Of a DNA stretch of 64,000 nt, positions 19,584 through 29,869 are shown in pieces. The stretch's first letter is position 1. Every line of letters starts with the position of its first letter. The notes below the pieces were generated by a model. That model had not been told where the DNA came from. It was given only the letters and a program-made list of their open reading frames with translations, and searched no databases. The DNA is from Tritrichomonas musculus (Eukaryota > Parabasalia > Tritrichomonadida > Tritrichomonadidae), in contig JAPFFF010000011.1 of assembly GCA_039105265.1 (NCBI GenBank), positions 2,294,001-2,358,000 on the forward strand, read 5' to 3'. The position numbers and the translations under genes were made by a program.

Positions 19584-21624
19584 AATTGATATTAAGAATT
19601 TGATCATACAAATAACAAGAAAAAGAAGTAATTGATTTAATTTGATCAAAAAAAGCACAATGTTTATATTAATACATCATCTATTTATATGTTTTTTTAA
19701 ACTAAATATATAGTTATTAAATGCATATTTTATTCGCCATAATTAATTATCGAAAATTTTAAAATTAAAGTCATTTTGTTATTTTTTATTGCACCATGTT
19801 TTAAAAATAAATGATTTGGTAATTTATTTTGATTTTCTATTTTCGATAGAAATAATGTACATCACTTGTAAGGTAGTTTTAATTGTATTATTCTCTTAGA
19901 TGTTATAGATTGATTGATGCTTAATATAAAAGCATGTTTATGGTAATATGTTGTATATGGAATCAAAGAAAATTGTTTTTATCTATGATAAAGGAGAACG
20001 GAGAGACGGTTATGACAAAGTTTTTTTCGACTTATTTTATATAAATATAAATATAATATTATATATTGAATAATTATTAATAAGAAACCAAAAAGAAATA
20101 TCGTAGGGAAACAAAGATATTCACAAAATAAAAATAAAAGTTATGAAAAAGTTAATAAATTGAATTATAATGATAAATTTTTAATTCAATTTCTTGTAAC
20201 ATTTAGATATCAAAATTGTTACAAAGAATCTGTGCAAGTTGTATAATTATTTTTCATAGTTTAAGATTTTATCTATTTATTATATATTGTATACAAACTA
20301 TATCATGTGATATTATATATAGTTTATAAAAATATAATAAGATAATAACATTTTATTTTTTTAAAAAATTGAATTAAAACTATATAAAATAATCTCTTTC
20401 ATTTTTATTTTATCTTAACAAAAATGACATAAATCACTTTTTTTACTATTATATTTTTATATAATGACATACTAAAATGTTATGCTTAATTATTTAGTAT
20501 ATATTTTATAAATATTTTTTTCAAATCTACAAAAAAATTAAAAGAGCTTGCCCAGCCTGTTAAATTGAATAAATATTGGATTTTTATATGATATATTTCA
20601 AATTTGAAGCCAAAATATATGATATATTAGAATGAGGAAAAAGGCTAAAATAGTAAAGTAAAGGTGGGAAATATTATTTATTACTGATGTAATAATTAAT
20701 AAAACTTGCATATTTTGATAAATATTAAAATTATAATAAAATTATTTATTAATAGGCTTCATTTTGATAAATTAATATAAATGCAGATTTAATGGTAAAG
20801 AAATACAAATGTTTTACAAGAAAAATCCTACTTTAATACATTGTATGATGGAATTTCATGAAAATAAATAATTGAATATGAAAGATTTATTTTATATGAA
20901 ATTGTTCTCAAAATTGACTCTTGGACGATGATATTTAATTTAAAATTTCTTATTGATGATTGAGAATGTATAATTAAATCATTTTTATCTTTATATAAAT
21001 GAAATACATATAATTTATATTTTATATATAAACATAAATAAATATCATAATTATATAAATGTCATTGTAATAAGTTTATATTGTATAAATTATCCATAAA
21101 TAAAATAAAAATAATTCTTAAGAAAAAAAAATTTTCTCAAATAAATATTTTAATTGAGAGTAATTGAATAGAAATAAATAATTTATTCAAAATCTTTCAA
21201 AAAAAATTTTATTGATTATTTTTTCTTTCTTAGGAAATAAATAAAAATGCATACACTGAATTTCCTTTCAGGCAGGATCAATTGGGTTATAATACCATCA
21301 CTAATCTTTTATATAAACGATTTCTTAATTTTACATACCTATTTATGAAAATCAGATACATATAACATATAATTTCCATTATTTGAACAATAAATGTATT
21401 TTAATAATACATATTCATTTAAATATGATTACAAAATATTAATATTAACAAATATCGAAAAAATGACAATTAATTAATTATATAAAATCATTTTAATATA
21501 TTTTTTAACGTACAAAAAAAACCGTCTTCGTTCTCCTTTTCTATGATTCAAAATCTTTCATTCAAAAAAAAAAAATTTTGAAAAGTATATATAAAATTGA
21601 ATAAATTGAAACCATCAATTTAAA
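19584..21624. other. 2.0-kb intergenic region, mostly one mobile element
   Basis: There is no gene here. The spacer consists of about 400 bp of AT-rich sequence after the karyopherin stop, a 1,550-bp inverted-repeat element (listed separately) and about 80 bp of upstream sequence before the Asn-repeat protein gene. Confidence 0.6.
19990..21539. mobile_element. non-autonomous TIR DNA transposon, 1.55 kb, 8-bp target duplication
   Basis: The left end reads AAAGGAGAACG then GAGAGACGGTT. The right end, read on the minus strand, is AAAGGAGAACG then AAGACGGTT, so about 20 bp match with one mismatch and a 2-nt gap. The exact 8-bp direct repeat TCTATGAT flanks both sides (19,982-19,989 and 21,540-21,547). 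The interior is extremely AT-rich with no frame of useful length. An 8-bp duplication is typical of hAT, P and Merlin elements; the end sequence does not match the usual hAT CAGGG, so the superfamily stays open. Confidence 0.8.
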
Positions 21625-23859
21625 ATGATCTGTTTCTTCTTCTTTTTAGCTGTATTTAATCTTGCGATAACAAGTAAAAAACATCATATTCATGTTGGAT
21701 TTAATTCAATTGAACTTAGCCCAAAAGAAACATTTGAAATTAATAAAATTGATCCACAATCTTTCTTTTTATTTACCAATCCTGATCCTCGTATTTTTAA
21801 ACTTGAAATTCGTAAAAATAATGAATTTATTTCAGAGCCATTTATTAATAATGGACCAATTCTTGATTTGATAAAATCTGGAAAGAAAGACAAATTAAAC
21901 ATTAATAATATAAGAAATAGCAATAATGGTAAATATAACAATGACAATAATATCCAAAAAAATGCAAAATTAATTTCAATTAATGAAAATAAATATACAA
22001 ATCGATATAGCAATGAAGTCGAAAGAAATGGTAATGTAAATAGTCTTGATGATATTAATAAGAATAATAACAACATCAATAGCAATAATAGCAATAACAA
22101 TAATATTCATAACAATATCAATAACAATAATATTCATAACAATAATATTCATAACAATAATATTCATAACAATAATATTCATAACAATAATATTCATAAC
22201 AATAATATTCATAACAATAATATTCATAACAATAATATTCATAACAATAATATTCATAACAATAATATTCATAACAATAATATTCATAACAATAATATTC
22301 ATAACAATAACAATAATATCAATAACAATAATATCAATAACAATGGCAATAATATAAATAACAATGGCAATAATATAAATAACAATGACAATAATATAAA
22401 TAACAATGACAATAATATAAATAACAATAATATCAATAACAATATTAATAACAATAACAACGTTAATAGCAATAACAGCATTAATAGCAATAACAACATT
22501 AATAATAATAACAACATTAATAACAATGACAACATTAATAATAATAACATTAATAATAATAACATTAATAATAATAACATTAATAATAATAACATTAATA
22601 ATAATAACATTAATAATAATAACATTAATAATAATAACAACATTAATAATAATAATAACATTAATAATAATAACAACATTAATAATAATAACAACATTAA
22701 TAATAATAACATCAATAGCAATAATAATAATAGCGTCAATAGCAATAATAATAATAACATCAATAGCAATTATGGTAATAAAACAGACAATAATAGAATG
22801 AATAATTACGTGATTAGCAATAAAAAAACTGAAATAAGTGAAAAAGATCTTGTATTTGGTTTTGCAATTGGTATTAAAAATATTGACATCAAAATCACTG
22901 TTATTGATTCTCTTGATAATCAAGATTCTCAAAAAGTATTACTAAACTTCTATTATCTTAAACAGCCAAATAAAGCTTATCAAATCTACTTATCCACATA
23001 TCCAAATGATGTTTTTTCAATTGGGCACTCACCTGATGGTTTTGATGTGTGTAGACTTTTCAATGAAAAGCTTATTTCATATTGGGACATACCTGGTGAA
23101 ACGGTTTATTATGAGACAAATGCTATCAATCAAACTCGAAAAAATAAAGTTAACATAATGAGTGACAATAAAAAACTTGAATCGTATTCGCCAAAAAAAT
23201 CAATTTCTACATCAAAAGTGAATGGTGACTTCTTTTATTTTGACTGGTTTACAAATCAAGCATCAAAAGATATGTATTATAAGGTATTGATCAGAAATCA
23301 AAAAACGGTATCCAATTACATAGAAAAATATAAATCAGAAGGAATTGATAGGTATTCATCTGCTTTAAGAGAGAATCTTTATTCAATTCTTCCACCAACG
23401 AGATATCAATTCATTCGGCCCATTTATATTACATATATTACTGCAAAACATAGATATGGTCAATTTCTCAGGAAAAAAGATTCAATTCCACTAACTTCTT
23501 TTATTCAAACAGAATCATTATTTTCTTCAAATACTAACACAATAATTATTGTTTTAGTATCTTTGTTTTTAATTGTATTGGTAGTTCTATCCACAATTGA
23601 TAAAATCCAGTCAATTTCACATTCAACTGGCTTTGGTGATGGAAATAAAAGAAGGAAGCATCGTCGAAAATCCAAAAAAGATCATAAGCATATTCAAGAT
23701 GCACAAGAAAATAATATGTTTGGATTAGATTATTACTTGGAAGGAGATCAAAATTCAGATGAATATGATATTGATGACGGAAACTTGTCTGTCTCTAAAA
23801 AAAAAAAAAGATCCCCTGAAATGGAAGGAATAATGGAAAATATCTTATCAAAAAAATGA
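21625..23859 (+). CDS. Asn-repeat type I membrane protein
   Basis: A 744-aa protein with a signal peptide at 1-16 (MICFFFFLAVFNLAIT). A short luminal segment follows, then about 290 residues of almost pure Asn with regular Ile/His (about 120-400). A folded-looking luminal domain spans about 405-630, with aromatic-rich strands such as VYYETNAINQ and FFYFDWF. One transmembrane helix lies at about 636-656 (NTIIIVLVSLFLIVLVVLST). The cytosolic tail has a basic cluster (KRRKHRRKSKKDHKH) and an acidic patch. No known family is recognised. The luminal domain after the repeats looks conserved enough to be functional, while the Asn tract looks like slippage-driven filler. Confidence 0.8.
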   Translation: MICFFFFLAVFNLAITSKKHHIHVGFNSIELSPKETFEINKIDPQSFFLFTNPDPRIFKLEIRKNNEFISEPFINNGPILDLIKSGKKDKLNINNIRNSNNGKYNNDNNIQKNAKLISINENKYTNRYSNEVERNGNVNSLDDINKNNNNINSNNSNNNNIHNNINNNNIHNNNIHNNNIHNNNIHNNNIHNNNIHNNNIHNNNIHNNNIHNNNIHNNNIHNNNIHNNNNNINNNNINNNGNNINNNGNNINNNDNNINNNDNNINNNNINNNINNNNNVNSNNSINSNNNINNNNNINNNDNINNNNINNNNINNNNINNNNINNNNINNNNINNNNNINNNNNINNNNNINNNNNINNNNINSNNNNSVNSNNNNNINSNYGNKTDNNRMNNYVISNKKTEISEKDLVFGFAIGIKNIDIKITVIDSLDNQDSQKVLLNFYYLKQPNKAYQIYLSTYPNDVFSIGHSPDGFDVCRLFNEKLISYWDIPGETVYYETNAINQTRKNKVNIMSDNKKLESYSPKKSISTSKVNGDFFYFDWFTNQASKDMYYKVLIRNQKTVSNYIEKYKSEGIDRYSSALRENLYSILPPTRYQFIRPIYITYITAKHRYGQFLRKKDSIPLTSFIQTESLFSSNTNTIIIVLVSLFLIVLVVLSTIDKIQSISHSTGFGDGNKRRKHRRKSKKDHKHIQDAQENNMFGLDYYLEGDQNSDEYDIDDGNLSVSKKKKRSPEMEGIMENILSKK
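22123..22302 (+). repeat. twelve uninterrupted 15-bp units encoding NNNIH
   Basis: The unit AACAATAATATTCAT is repeated 12 times without change, inside the Asn-repeat gene. The lack of any synonymous change implies very recent expansion. Confidence 0.95.
22303..22790 (+). repeat. imperfect AAY-based microsatellite encoding Asn/Ile tract
   Basis: A mosaic of short repeats, including several AACATTAATAATAAT units at about 22,540-22,640. It continues the Asn tract of the same protein. Every reading frame is open here, which produces spurious Ile- or Leu-rich frames on both strands. Confidence 0.9.
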
Positions 23860-23995
23860 TTAAGAATATCTAAATCTAGATACTCCATGTGTATCATAGA
23901 TTAATTATCATGCATCTACCAATTTTATTTGATATATTTATGAAAGGAATAATTATTAAAAAATATGATGAATTATAATTTTAATAAACATTTTT

Positions 23996-25477
23996 TTATT
24001 CTTCATGGATAATATATGAGTTAATAAGAGCTTGTAATTCAAAAAGTTCATTTTGAACGCTTTGATCTTCATCATCGAGCAAATTAACATTATCTGTGAA
24101 ATACTGTAATATTTCAGAAATTGAAAAATTAAGTTCACTTGCATGTTTAATTAACGTATTCACACACTTAAGAGTGATGACAGTTAATGTTGGTGTGTCT
24201 ATTTCAATTTCGTTTATTAATGTATAGGCCAATTTAATATCAATGATTTGATTCATTAAACCACGAGGAGCATTTTTCATGATTTCATTTAACGAAGAAA
24301 TTGTTGCGATTTTTAATTTAAAAGGGCCTTTTTCAATCATTATTTGATAATTAATTAGCAAATTTTTCTTGTAAATATAAATAAAAATGGGCTCCTTGTT
24401 TTTGGACAATGTTAAGTGAATATTTAATATTTTTTCCGATAAAATCAATCTTTCAATTGGTTCTTTGTAATTATCTTGATCAATTAAAAACGAAATAAAA
24501 ACGGTGTAATCGATTCGTGGAAAGTCTGATAATGAATCTTTGGTATCAAAAATATTTTTGAAAGAATCATGATTTATTTTGCTTCTTTTATTTCTATAGA
24601 TTAATAAAATAATTTCTAAAATAGGAATTGTAAAATTTAATGGGTCTTGAAGAAGTTGATTTAGTAATATATCAAATTCTTTTTCATAAATCATCTCTAA
24701 AGCCTTATCAATATTTTTCCCCATTTTTTGGCATAAGGTGTAAATTGAATCTAAAGAACGATTGAATGATAATTTTTCGAGAACACGGCATTTTTTATTA
24801 GATTTGATTTGTAAAGAGTTGATAAATATATTTATAGAAAGATCAAGCAGGTGCATGGATTCCTCAAAATCAAATACATTTTTAGAATATGCATCAGCAA
24901 AAACCGAAATTGAATCTAAAAAATCTGTGTTTGAATTAAGTAATTCAATTAGCATGTCAGTTGGAAAAAGATTGAGAATAAAGTTATATGTTTCTTGAGA
25001 GTGGGTACTAGCTACAGAAAAAATCGTGAGTATTTGGCTTTTAATCTCATCAGAGTCGTCTGAATTAGGTATTTCATGAAATATTGATTTTAAGTGAATA
25101 AAAATATTCTTAAGAGGATATAATTCTATTTGGTTATCATATATATAAAATGAATATATCATTGTTAAAGCTTCCGATAAAAATGATTCTTGATATTTAA
25201 GATCGATCATCTGGTCAAGAACATCAATAAATTGATTCGAAAATAAAATAGGTGGTTTTGAATCAAAATCTCTCTTTATTATTTTATTTTGAAATTGTTT
25301 ATATATCTTTTGAGAAATATCTGGGTTTGAATGCCAATTTGATACGAAATTATAGACGAAATCGTATAACCAAAATTTGTTATTTGGGTTGTTATTTCCG
25401 TAAAAATCGCTACTAATACCATTTAGCTTTTGTAAATCAATGGGGATTGTAATGTCATCTTTCTTATATTCAGACAT
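23996..25477 (-). CDS. helical-repeat (HEAT/ARM-like) protein of unknown role
   Basis: A 493-aa protein rich in Leu/Ile/Phe helices throughout, with recurrent acidic-hydrophobic pairs (for example SLLNDEDQSVQNELFELQALIN-like C-terminal helices). No catalytic motif, signal or membrane helix is present. The overall size and style match the ARM protein at 13,440 and the SAPS-like protein at 237, but no clear homology between them can be seen by eye. The gene is convergent with the Asn-repeat gene (136 bp between stops). Its upstream region carries AACGGCTA, a full match to the M3 consensus. Confidence 0.65.
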   Translation of the reverse strand: MSEYKKDDITIPIDLQKLNGISSDFYGNNNPNNKFWLYDFVYNFVSNWHSNPDISQKIYKQFQNKIIKRDFDSKPPILFSNQFIDVLDQMIDLKYQESFLSEALTMIYSFYIYDNQIELYPLKNIFIHLKSIFHEIPNSDDSDEIKSQILTIFSVASTHSQETYNFILNLFPTDMLIELLNSNTDFLDSISVFADAYSKNVFDFEESMHLLDLSINIFINSLQIKSNKKCRVLEKLSFNRSLDSIYTLCQKMGKNIDKALEMIYEKEFDILLNQLLQDPLNFTIPILEIILLIYRNKRSKINHDSFKNIFDTKDSLSDFPRIDYTVFISFLIDQDNYKEPIERLILSEKILNIHLTLSKNKEPIFIYIYKKNLLINYQIMIEKGPFKLKIATISSLNEIMKNAPRGLMNQIIDIKLAYTLINEIEIDTPTLTVITLKCVNTLIKHASELNFSISEILQYFTDNVNLLDDEDQSVQNELFELQALINSYIIHEE

Positions 25478-26010
25478 ATTATAATCAAATTCATTTTATT
25501 TAATAAACGGCTATAAATTTTACACAATAGTATCCTGTTAATTTATTAATATTTCCAGATATAAGGGTTTTAAAAAATTTAAGTTACAAATAAGTTTAAT
25601 GATTGAGCGATTTGGTAAATATTTTATGAAAATGATATTTATTTTTATTAAAAATATTAATCAAATCAAGAAGATTATTAGCATTCGATATAAATGTTGG
25701 CAGGTATGTAGGGCTCTTCAATTAACGCATAAGCATTTTTTCTGCGATAAGCATTAAATCTACCAAAATCAGTGTTTAAACTTTAATAATCTTTTGATCG
25801 GAAAATTTTATTTCAAATTTGATAGTTCTATATTATTTGAATGATTTACAAACCTCATCTTTCAATATATGAAAATTCAAATTCAAGAAAATTTAGTAAT
25901 TTTATATATATTTAGGTAAAATAAACTCTTATTATTAACAAAATTCAATACAAAAAAAACATGTGATGTGAAAGTGATTGAAATAACTGTCAGAAGAACA
26001 TAATCTAATA
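25478..26010. other. divergent intergenic region, 533 bp
   Basis: Upstream region shared by the helical-repeat gene (-) and the unrecognised 474-aa gene (+). The M3-like word sits at the left side. No obvious equivalent lies at the right side. Confidence 0.4.
25506..25513 (+). promoter_or_regulatory. M3-type core promoter element
   Basis: AACGGCTA, 29-36 bp upstream of the ATG at 25,477 and inverted relative to that gene. It fits the T. vaginalis M3 consensus (A/G/T)(A/G)C(G/C)G(T/C)T(T/A/G), recalled from published core-promoter work. Confidence 0.45.
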
Positions 26011-27435
26011 ATGGCTGAGGAAGAGCAAAAATTCGACGAAGCCACCCTTAATGAAAAGAGAAATGAATTTAAAGCAAAAATGGAAGCATACAAAAACGAA
26101 TTTTACAAGAATTATCAAAAGCCCAAAGGTTCAATAAACCAACGATTTACAGCACAAGACCTAATTAGCAATGAGTTAAATATATTATCAAATAAAAATA
26201 GAGATAAACTTGAGGATACTACGACTGTTTATAACGATAAGCTTATTCAAACAAATCTTGATAATATTCCTGGTGAACAAGTTTTATTCCAACCAGAATT
26301 GCAAGGTCTTTCAAAAGTTTATACATTGGTTAGCTCCGAAGCTATTGCGCAACTCAATAAAAGAGCGTCATTTTTAAAGCAAACTCAAGAAACAAAAATG
26401 GCAGAAGGTGTTTTTACTGGCAAAAATTTTGCAAAAGAAATTGATTCTCTTCTCGAAGCTTCTAAAAAGCAAGTTTCAGCAACACAAACAGTCATTGATA
26501 TTAATAGAGATGCTGGCTTTAAGTTACTTGTCACTATTGCTGAATTCTTTGATACTGGTTTGAATGGATCAGCGCGTAATGTTTTTGATTCTCTAAGTGA
26601 AATTCCAACAAATAATGTTGCACTTCAATCTAGTATTATTTATGCTCATAGTAATAATAATCATAAAAAGAATGTTCGTTTCTTAGTAAGATTTGTATAT
26701 GTTATGCTTGTTAACCTTCAATGTTCTAATTTAATCAGAACTTTGAACATGGATAATGATTTTTTGAGAACACATTACTTCTTTGATGCTCCTATTAGGG
26801 ATCCTGTCATTGCTGAAATTATTGCATCAAGAATCGAACAAATTGAATGCTTCCAAATCGAAGGAGATGTTAATGAAAAAAGATCAAAAGATTTCACGCC
26901 ACCTGTCGAAGGAAAATTATTTGCAAAGAGGGTTGAAGAGACAGTTGATCAATATCTCAATTCAATGCGTCTTTGGCTTCTTGAAGATGTTAATATAGGT
27001 CGAGGACAATTAAACCAACTTCACTTACCTCAACTTGTAGTTATTTTTAATTTATTTGCTCAAACATTCCTTACTCAAGAAACTGGAGAAGTTGCATCAA
27101 TTGGATCTTTATGGGATGTTTTTAAGAATATATCCCAAGCAGAAATTTCTGGATCCAAGTTCCAAAAATTCAAAAATATTCTTAAAATGAAAGAAGTTAC
27201 AGCAAGCTTAAATACAACCACTAGAACATGGCATGCTCTCGTTGAAATATATAACGCAAAAATCTTGCCAGATATCCCTGTCTGGGGATCTTCTTCTAAA
27301 GGTGTTAGATCTGTCAAAAATCCTGTATATGCACACGATGCAGAAACATGTCGATTGGTCTCAAATGGACTTAAGCCATTTTACTATCCCAATATCTCTG
27401 TAGATTATGATGAATTAATGGAATACGTTGAATAA
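26011..27435 (+). CDS. unrecognised 474-aa soluble protein
   Basis: No family is recognised. Residues 1-40 are a charged helix rich in Glu/Lys (MAEEEQKFDEATLNEKRNEF), probably coiled coil. Residues about 90-190 contain further amphipathic helices, followed by a more hydrophobic globular part (about 190-470) with motifs such as HKKNVRFLVRFVYVMLVNLQC and SSIGSLWDVF-like segments. There is no signal peptide, membrane helix or obvious catalytic motif. Its codon use and base composition resemble those of its neighbours and the frame is clean, so it is a real gene. It is convergent with the kinesin gene (194 bp). Confidence 0.75.
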   Translation: MAEEEQKFDEATLNEKRNEFKAKMEAYKNEFYKNYQKPKGSINQRFTAQDLISNELNILSNKNRDKLEDTTTVYNDKLIQTNLDNIPGEQVLFQPELQGLSKVYTLVSSEAIAQLNKRASFLKQTQETKMAEGVFTGKNFAKEIDSLLEASKKQVSATQTVIDINRDAGFKLLVTIAEFFDTGLNGSARNVFDSLSEIPTNNVALQSSIIYAHSNNNHKKNVRFLVRFVYVMLVNLQCSNLIRTLNMDNDFLRTHYFFDAPIRDPVIAEIIASRIEQIECFQIEGDVNEKRSKDFTPPVEGKLFAKRVEETVDQYLNSMRLWLLEDVNIGRGQLNQLHLPQLVVIFNLFAQTFLTQETGEVASIGSLWDVFKNISQAEISGSKFQKFKNILKMKEVTASLNTTTRTWHALVEIYNAKILPDIPVWGSSSKGVRSVKNPVYAHDAETCRLVSNGLKPFYYPNISVDYDELMEYVE

Positions 27436-27629
27436 AAACTTTTTTTCTCCTTACCATTATTGCAAGATATTGTTTTTGATAATATTTTTACTTTATTCAG
27501 TTTAAAGATATAATAATAATTTTAAAAAAAAAATTAGTATAAAATATCTATTAAGTCCTTTATTAATATTTTACGTAAAGACAAATAATTCTTTAGGAAT
27601 ACATATTTATCTTATTTACATAAGATAAA

Positions 27630-29714
27630 TTATTCGAATTGTCTATGAATATTCAGGTTTGGTGCATATGAAGAAATTCCTGGTAATTCTTGAGGAATTT
27701 CAACTACTAAGTCAGCTTCATCATCTTGTAAGGATTCTTCAATTTCTTGTTCAATTCCACTTGTGTCCACAATCTTAGGGCCATCTTTTAATCTTGATTC
27801 AACAGGAGTTGGTTGCAAATTTATTGTTGGGAAATCATCATTATTAGTAGTGTTATGTAATTTTCTTTTATTTGTTTCAATTGCGGTTGGTCTTGGAGCG
27901 CCAATACCAGATTTTGGTCTTTCAAGCCCAACAACTTTCTTTAAGATTTCCTTTTTGTCTGGTTCTGGGATTTTCCATTTTTGAGAATCTTGATCGTAAA
28001 CGGATGATGATCGGATTCTTTCAACTTCATTTTGAGGAATAAAGTTATCAATTATCAGCGAATAAACTTCTAGTTGTCTGTTTAATGAGTCGATTTGTCT
28101 TGCAAGCTCTTCTCTATCTTCTTGAATTTGATTTTGAACTTCTTTGTATTTTGTTTTAAGATTTTTGTATTCATTTACCGTATCAGTGAATTTTTGAGAA
28201 ACAATTTTAACTTTTTCTTCTGCTGTTTTACACTGTTCCATAACCTCTTTCTTTTTCTTTTTCTTTTCTTCAATATCTCTTTGCATCTTCTTCGCATATT
28301 CTTCTCTCTTCTTTAATTTTTCTCGAATTGCAGCAATATTTTGATCATTCTTCTGTGTTTGCGCCATAAGTTCATCAGAACCATTAACAAGGAATTTTGT
28401 CAATTCTTTGAGCCTATCAACAAATTGACTTTTCTTTGCTTTTTCTTTATCAAGTTTCTTCTTTCTTTCCTCTAGTTTCTTTTCAAGCATTTCTCTTTCT
28501 TCTTTGGCCATGTGTGAAGCCTCTGAAAGTTTTTGCCTTTGTTTTTCAAGCTTCTCTTCCATTGCTTTAATTTCTTCTTCGGTTGGTCCTTTGTTTACAG
28601 TAGCTGTTCCATTGACCTGTGCTTGAAGCCGTTCTAATTCTTCCTGATATTGCATAAGAAGAGCATCTTTTGGATCCATGTTGACTTTGGGTTTGTTTTC
28701 GATCTTTTTGGCTCTTTCTGCATAACGAAGTGTAGACATTGATTCTGAAAAGTTGTAATCAGCAGGTCCAAGAGTTGCAATCATTAATGTGCGCGCATTT
28801 CCACCAAGTGAATCTCTTAATAGTTTTGTAAGAGCAGAATCTCTGTAGGGAACATGAGGATGGCTTGGTGTTGTTAAAGCAGAAATACAGTTACCTAGAA
28901 TCATTAAAGCAAAATTAATGGAAACTCCTTCTTTGAAACCTTGACCTTCAGCTCCTGTTTTAGCAACACGCTCTGAGCCAGCAAGATCGACAAGATTAAG
29001 TCGGGCAGATCGAACATGTTGACCTCCTTCGATTTGGGTAAGCGTTTCAATATTAATTGTGAGAATTGAATGTGATCTACTTGATTCTTCATTCATTTTC
29101 GTTGCTCTCGTAACGCGATGAATTCTACCTTCCTGTTGAACTGCAACAATTTCATCAAAAGATGTGACAGCTTTTGATGTAACACCTTTGATGTAGAATC
29201 CTTTATTGGGATCTTCATGAATTGATAAAGGTTGTTGAGGATCAGATTTGGCAAGAAGATCTCGAATTTGTTCGTTGTATAATTCGATATAGGTAACTGT
29301 AACAGAAAATTTGTGGGATTCAGCATTAGCTGTCATATAATCAAAAATGTGTTCAAAAGCACGTGGAACAATTCCTCGTTCTTTTGATTTACTAGTCTGA
29401 TCACCATCCATTGTATATGTTTTTCCGGTACCTGTTTGACCATAAGCAAAAATTGTACCATTAATACCTTGAAGAACGCCATCAACGATAGGCGCTGATG
29501 TAGATTCATATATTTCTTCTTGAGTGCAAAATTCAGGGAATGCAAAATCATATGTAAATTGAACATCGGCTCCTTGAGGATTGGTAATATAAGCTGATGC
29601 GTTTGGTTGATCAATACGAATAATTTGTTTATATCCACTTTTTGATTCATTTTTAGAAAATGGTCGAAGTCGCACTGCAACTTTAACTGCTTCTCGGCTA
29701 TTAGGTGTAGACAT
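27630..29714 (-). CDS. kinesin-2 family motor
   Basis: A 694-aa N-terminal motor. P-loop GQTGTGKT is at 92-99, switch I SSRSH at 211-215 and switch II DLAGSE at 243-248. The neck after about residue 335 reads KIENKPKVNMDPKDALL, which is the kinesin-2 (KIF3/FLA10/OSM-3) signature. A coiled coil with long Lys/Glu tracts covers about 350-580, then a disordered tail to 694. Kinesin-2 drives anterograde intraflagellar transport, which fits a flagellate. The relay region is unusual: QGFKEGVSINFALMILGN replaces the usual QRLKEATKINLSLSTLGN. Loop 12 reads HVPYRDSALTKLL with Ala in place of the usual Lys. The upstream region has both AACGGCTA and an ACTTTTTGA word. Confidence 0.95.
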   Translation of the reverse strand: MSTPNSREAVKVAVRLRPFSKNESKSGYKQIIRIDQPNASAYITNPQGADVQFTYDFAFPEFCTQEEIYESTSAPIVDGVLQGINGTIFAYGQTGTGKTYTMDGDQTSKSKERGIVPRAFEHIFDYMTANAESHKFSVTVTYIELYNEQIRDLLAKSDPQQPLSIHEDPNKGFYIKGVTSKAVTSFDEIVAVQQEGRIHRVTRATKMNEESSRSHSILTINIETLTQIEGGQHVRSARLNLVDLAGSERVAKTGAEGQGFKEGVSINFALMILGNCISALTTPSHPHVPYRDSALTKLLRDSLGGNARTLMIATLGPADYNFSESMSTLRYAERAKKIENKPKVNMDPKDALLMQYQEELERLQAQVNGTATVNKGPTEEEIKAMEEKLEKQRQKLSEASHMAKEEREMLEKKLEERKKKLDKEKAKKSQFVDRLKELTKFLVNGSDELMAQTQKNDQNIAAIREKLKKREEYAKKMQRDIEEKKKKKKEVMEQCKTAEEKVKIVSQKFTDTVNEYKNLKTKYKEVQNQIQEDREELARQIDSLNRQLEVYSLIIDNFIPQNEVERIRSSSVYDQDSQKWKIPEPDKKEILKKVVGLERPKSGIGAPRPTAIETNKRKLHNTTNNDDFPTINLQPTPVESRLKDGPKIVDTSGIEQEIEESLQDDEADLVVEIPQELPGISSYAPNLNIHRQFE

Positions 29715-29757
29715 TTATATAAAAATTTTTGAATTTAAATTTTAACCAAAATAATAA

Positions 29758-29787
29758 AACGGCTATCATTTTACTTCAAAAAGTTTT
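29758..29787. promoter_or_regulatory. putative kinesin promoter elements
   Basis: AACGGCTA (29,758-29,765, full M3 consensus) and TTCAAAAAGTTTT (29,775-29,787) lie 44-73 bp upstream of the kinesin ATG. The spacing of both words is similar to that at other genes here. Confidence 0.45.
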
Positions 29788-29869
29788 ATGACAGAAAAAA
29801 CGTTTTTTTTTTTTTACAAAAAAAAATTCTTTGGTTTGATATATGACTAGGGATTGGGGAAAGGGAACC

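Noticed and set aside
21976-22932. Long minus-strand frame rich in Ile/Val and other open frames across the Asn repeat
   Set aside because: All frames are open because the sequence is an AAY/ATT microsatellite. The plus frame has a signal peptide, a folded domain and a membrane helix.
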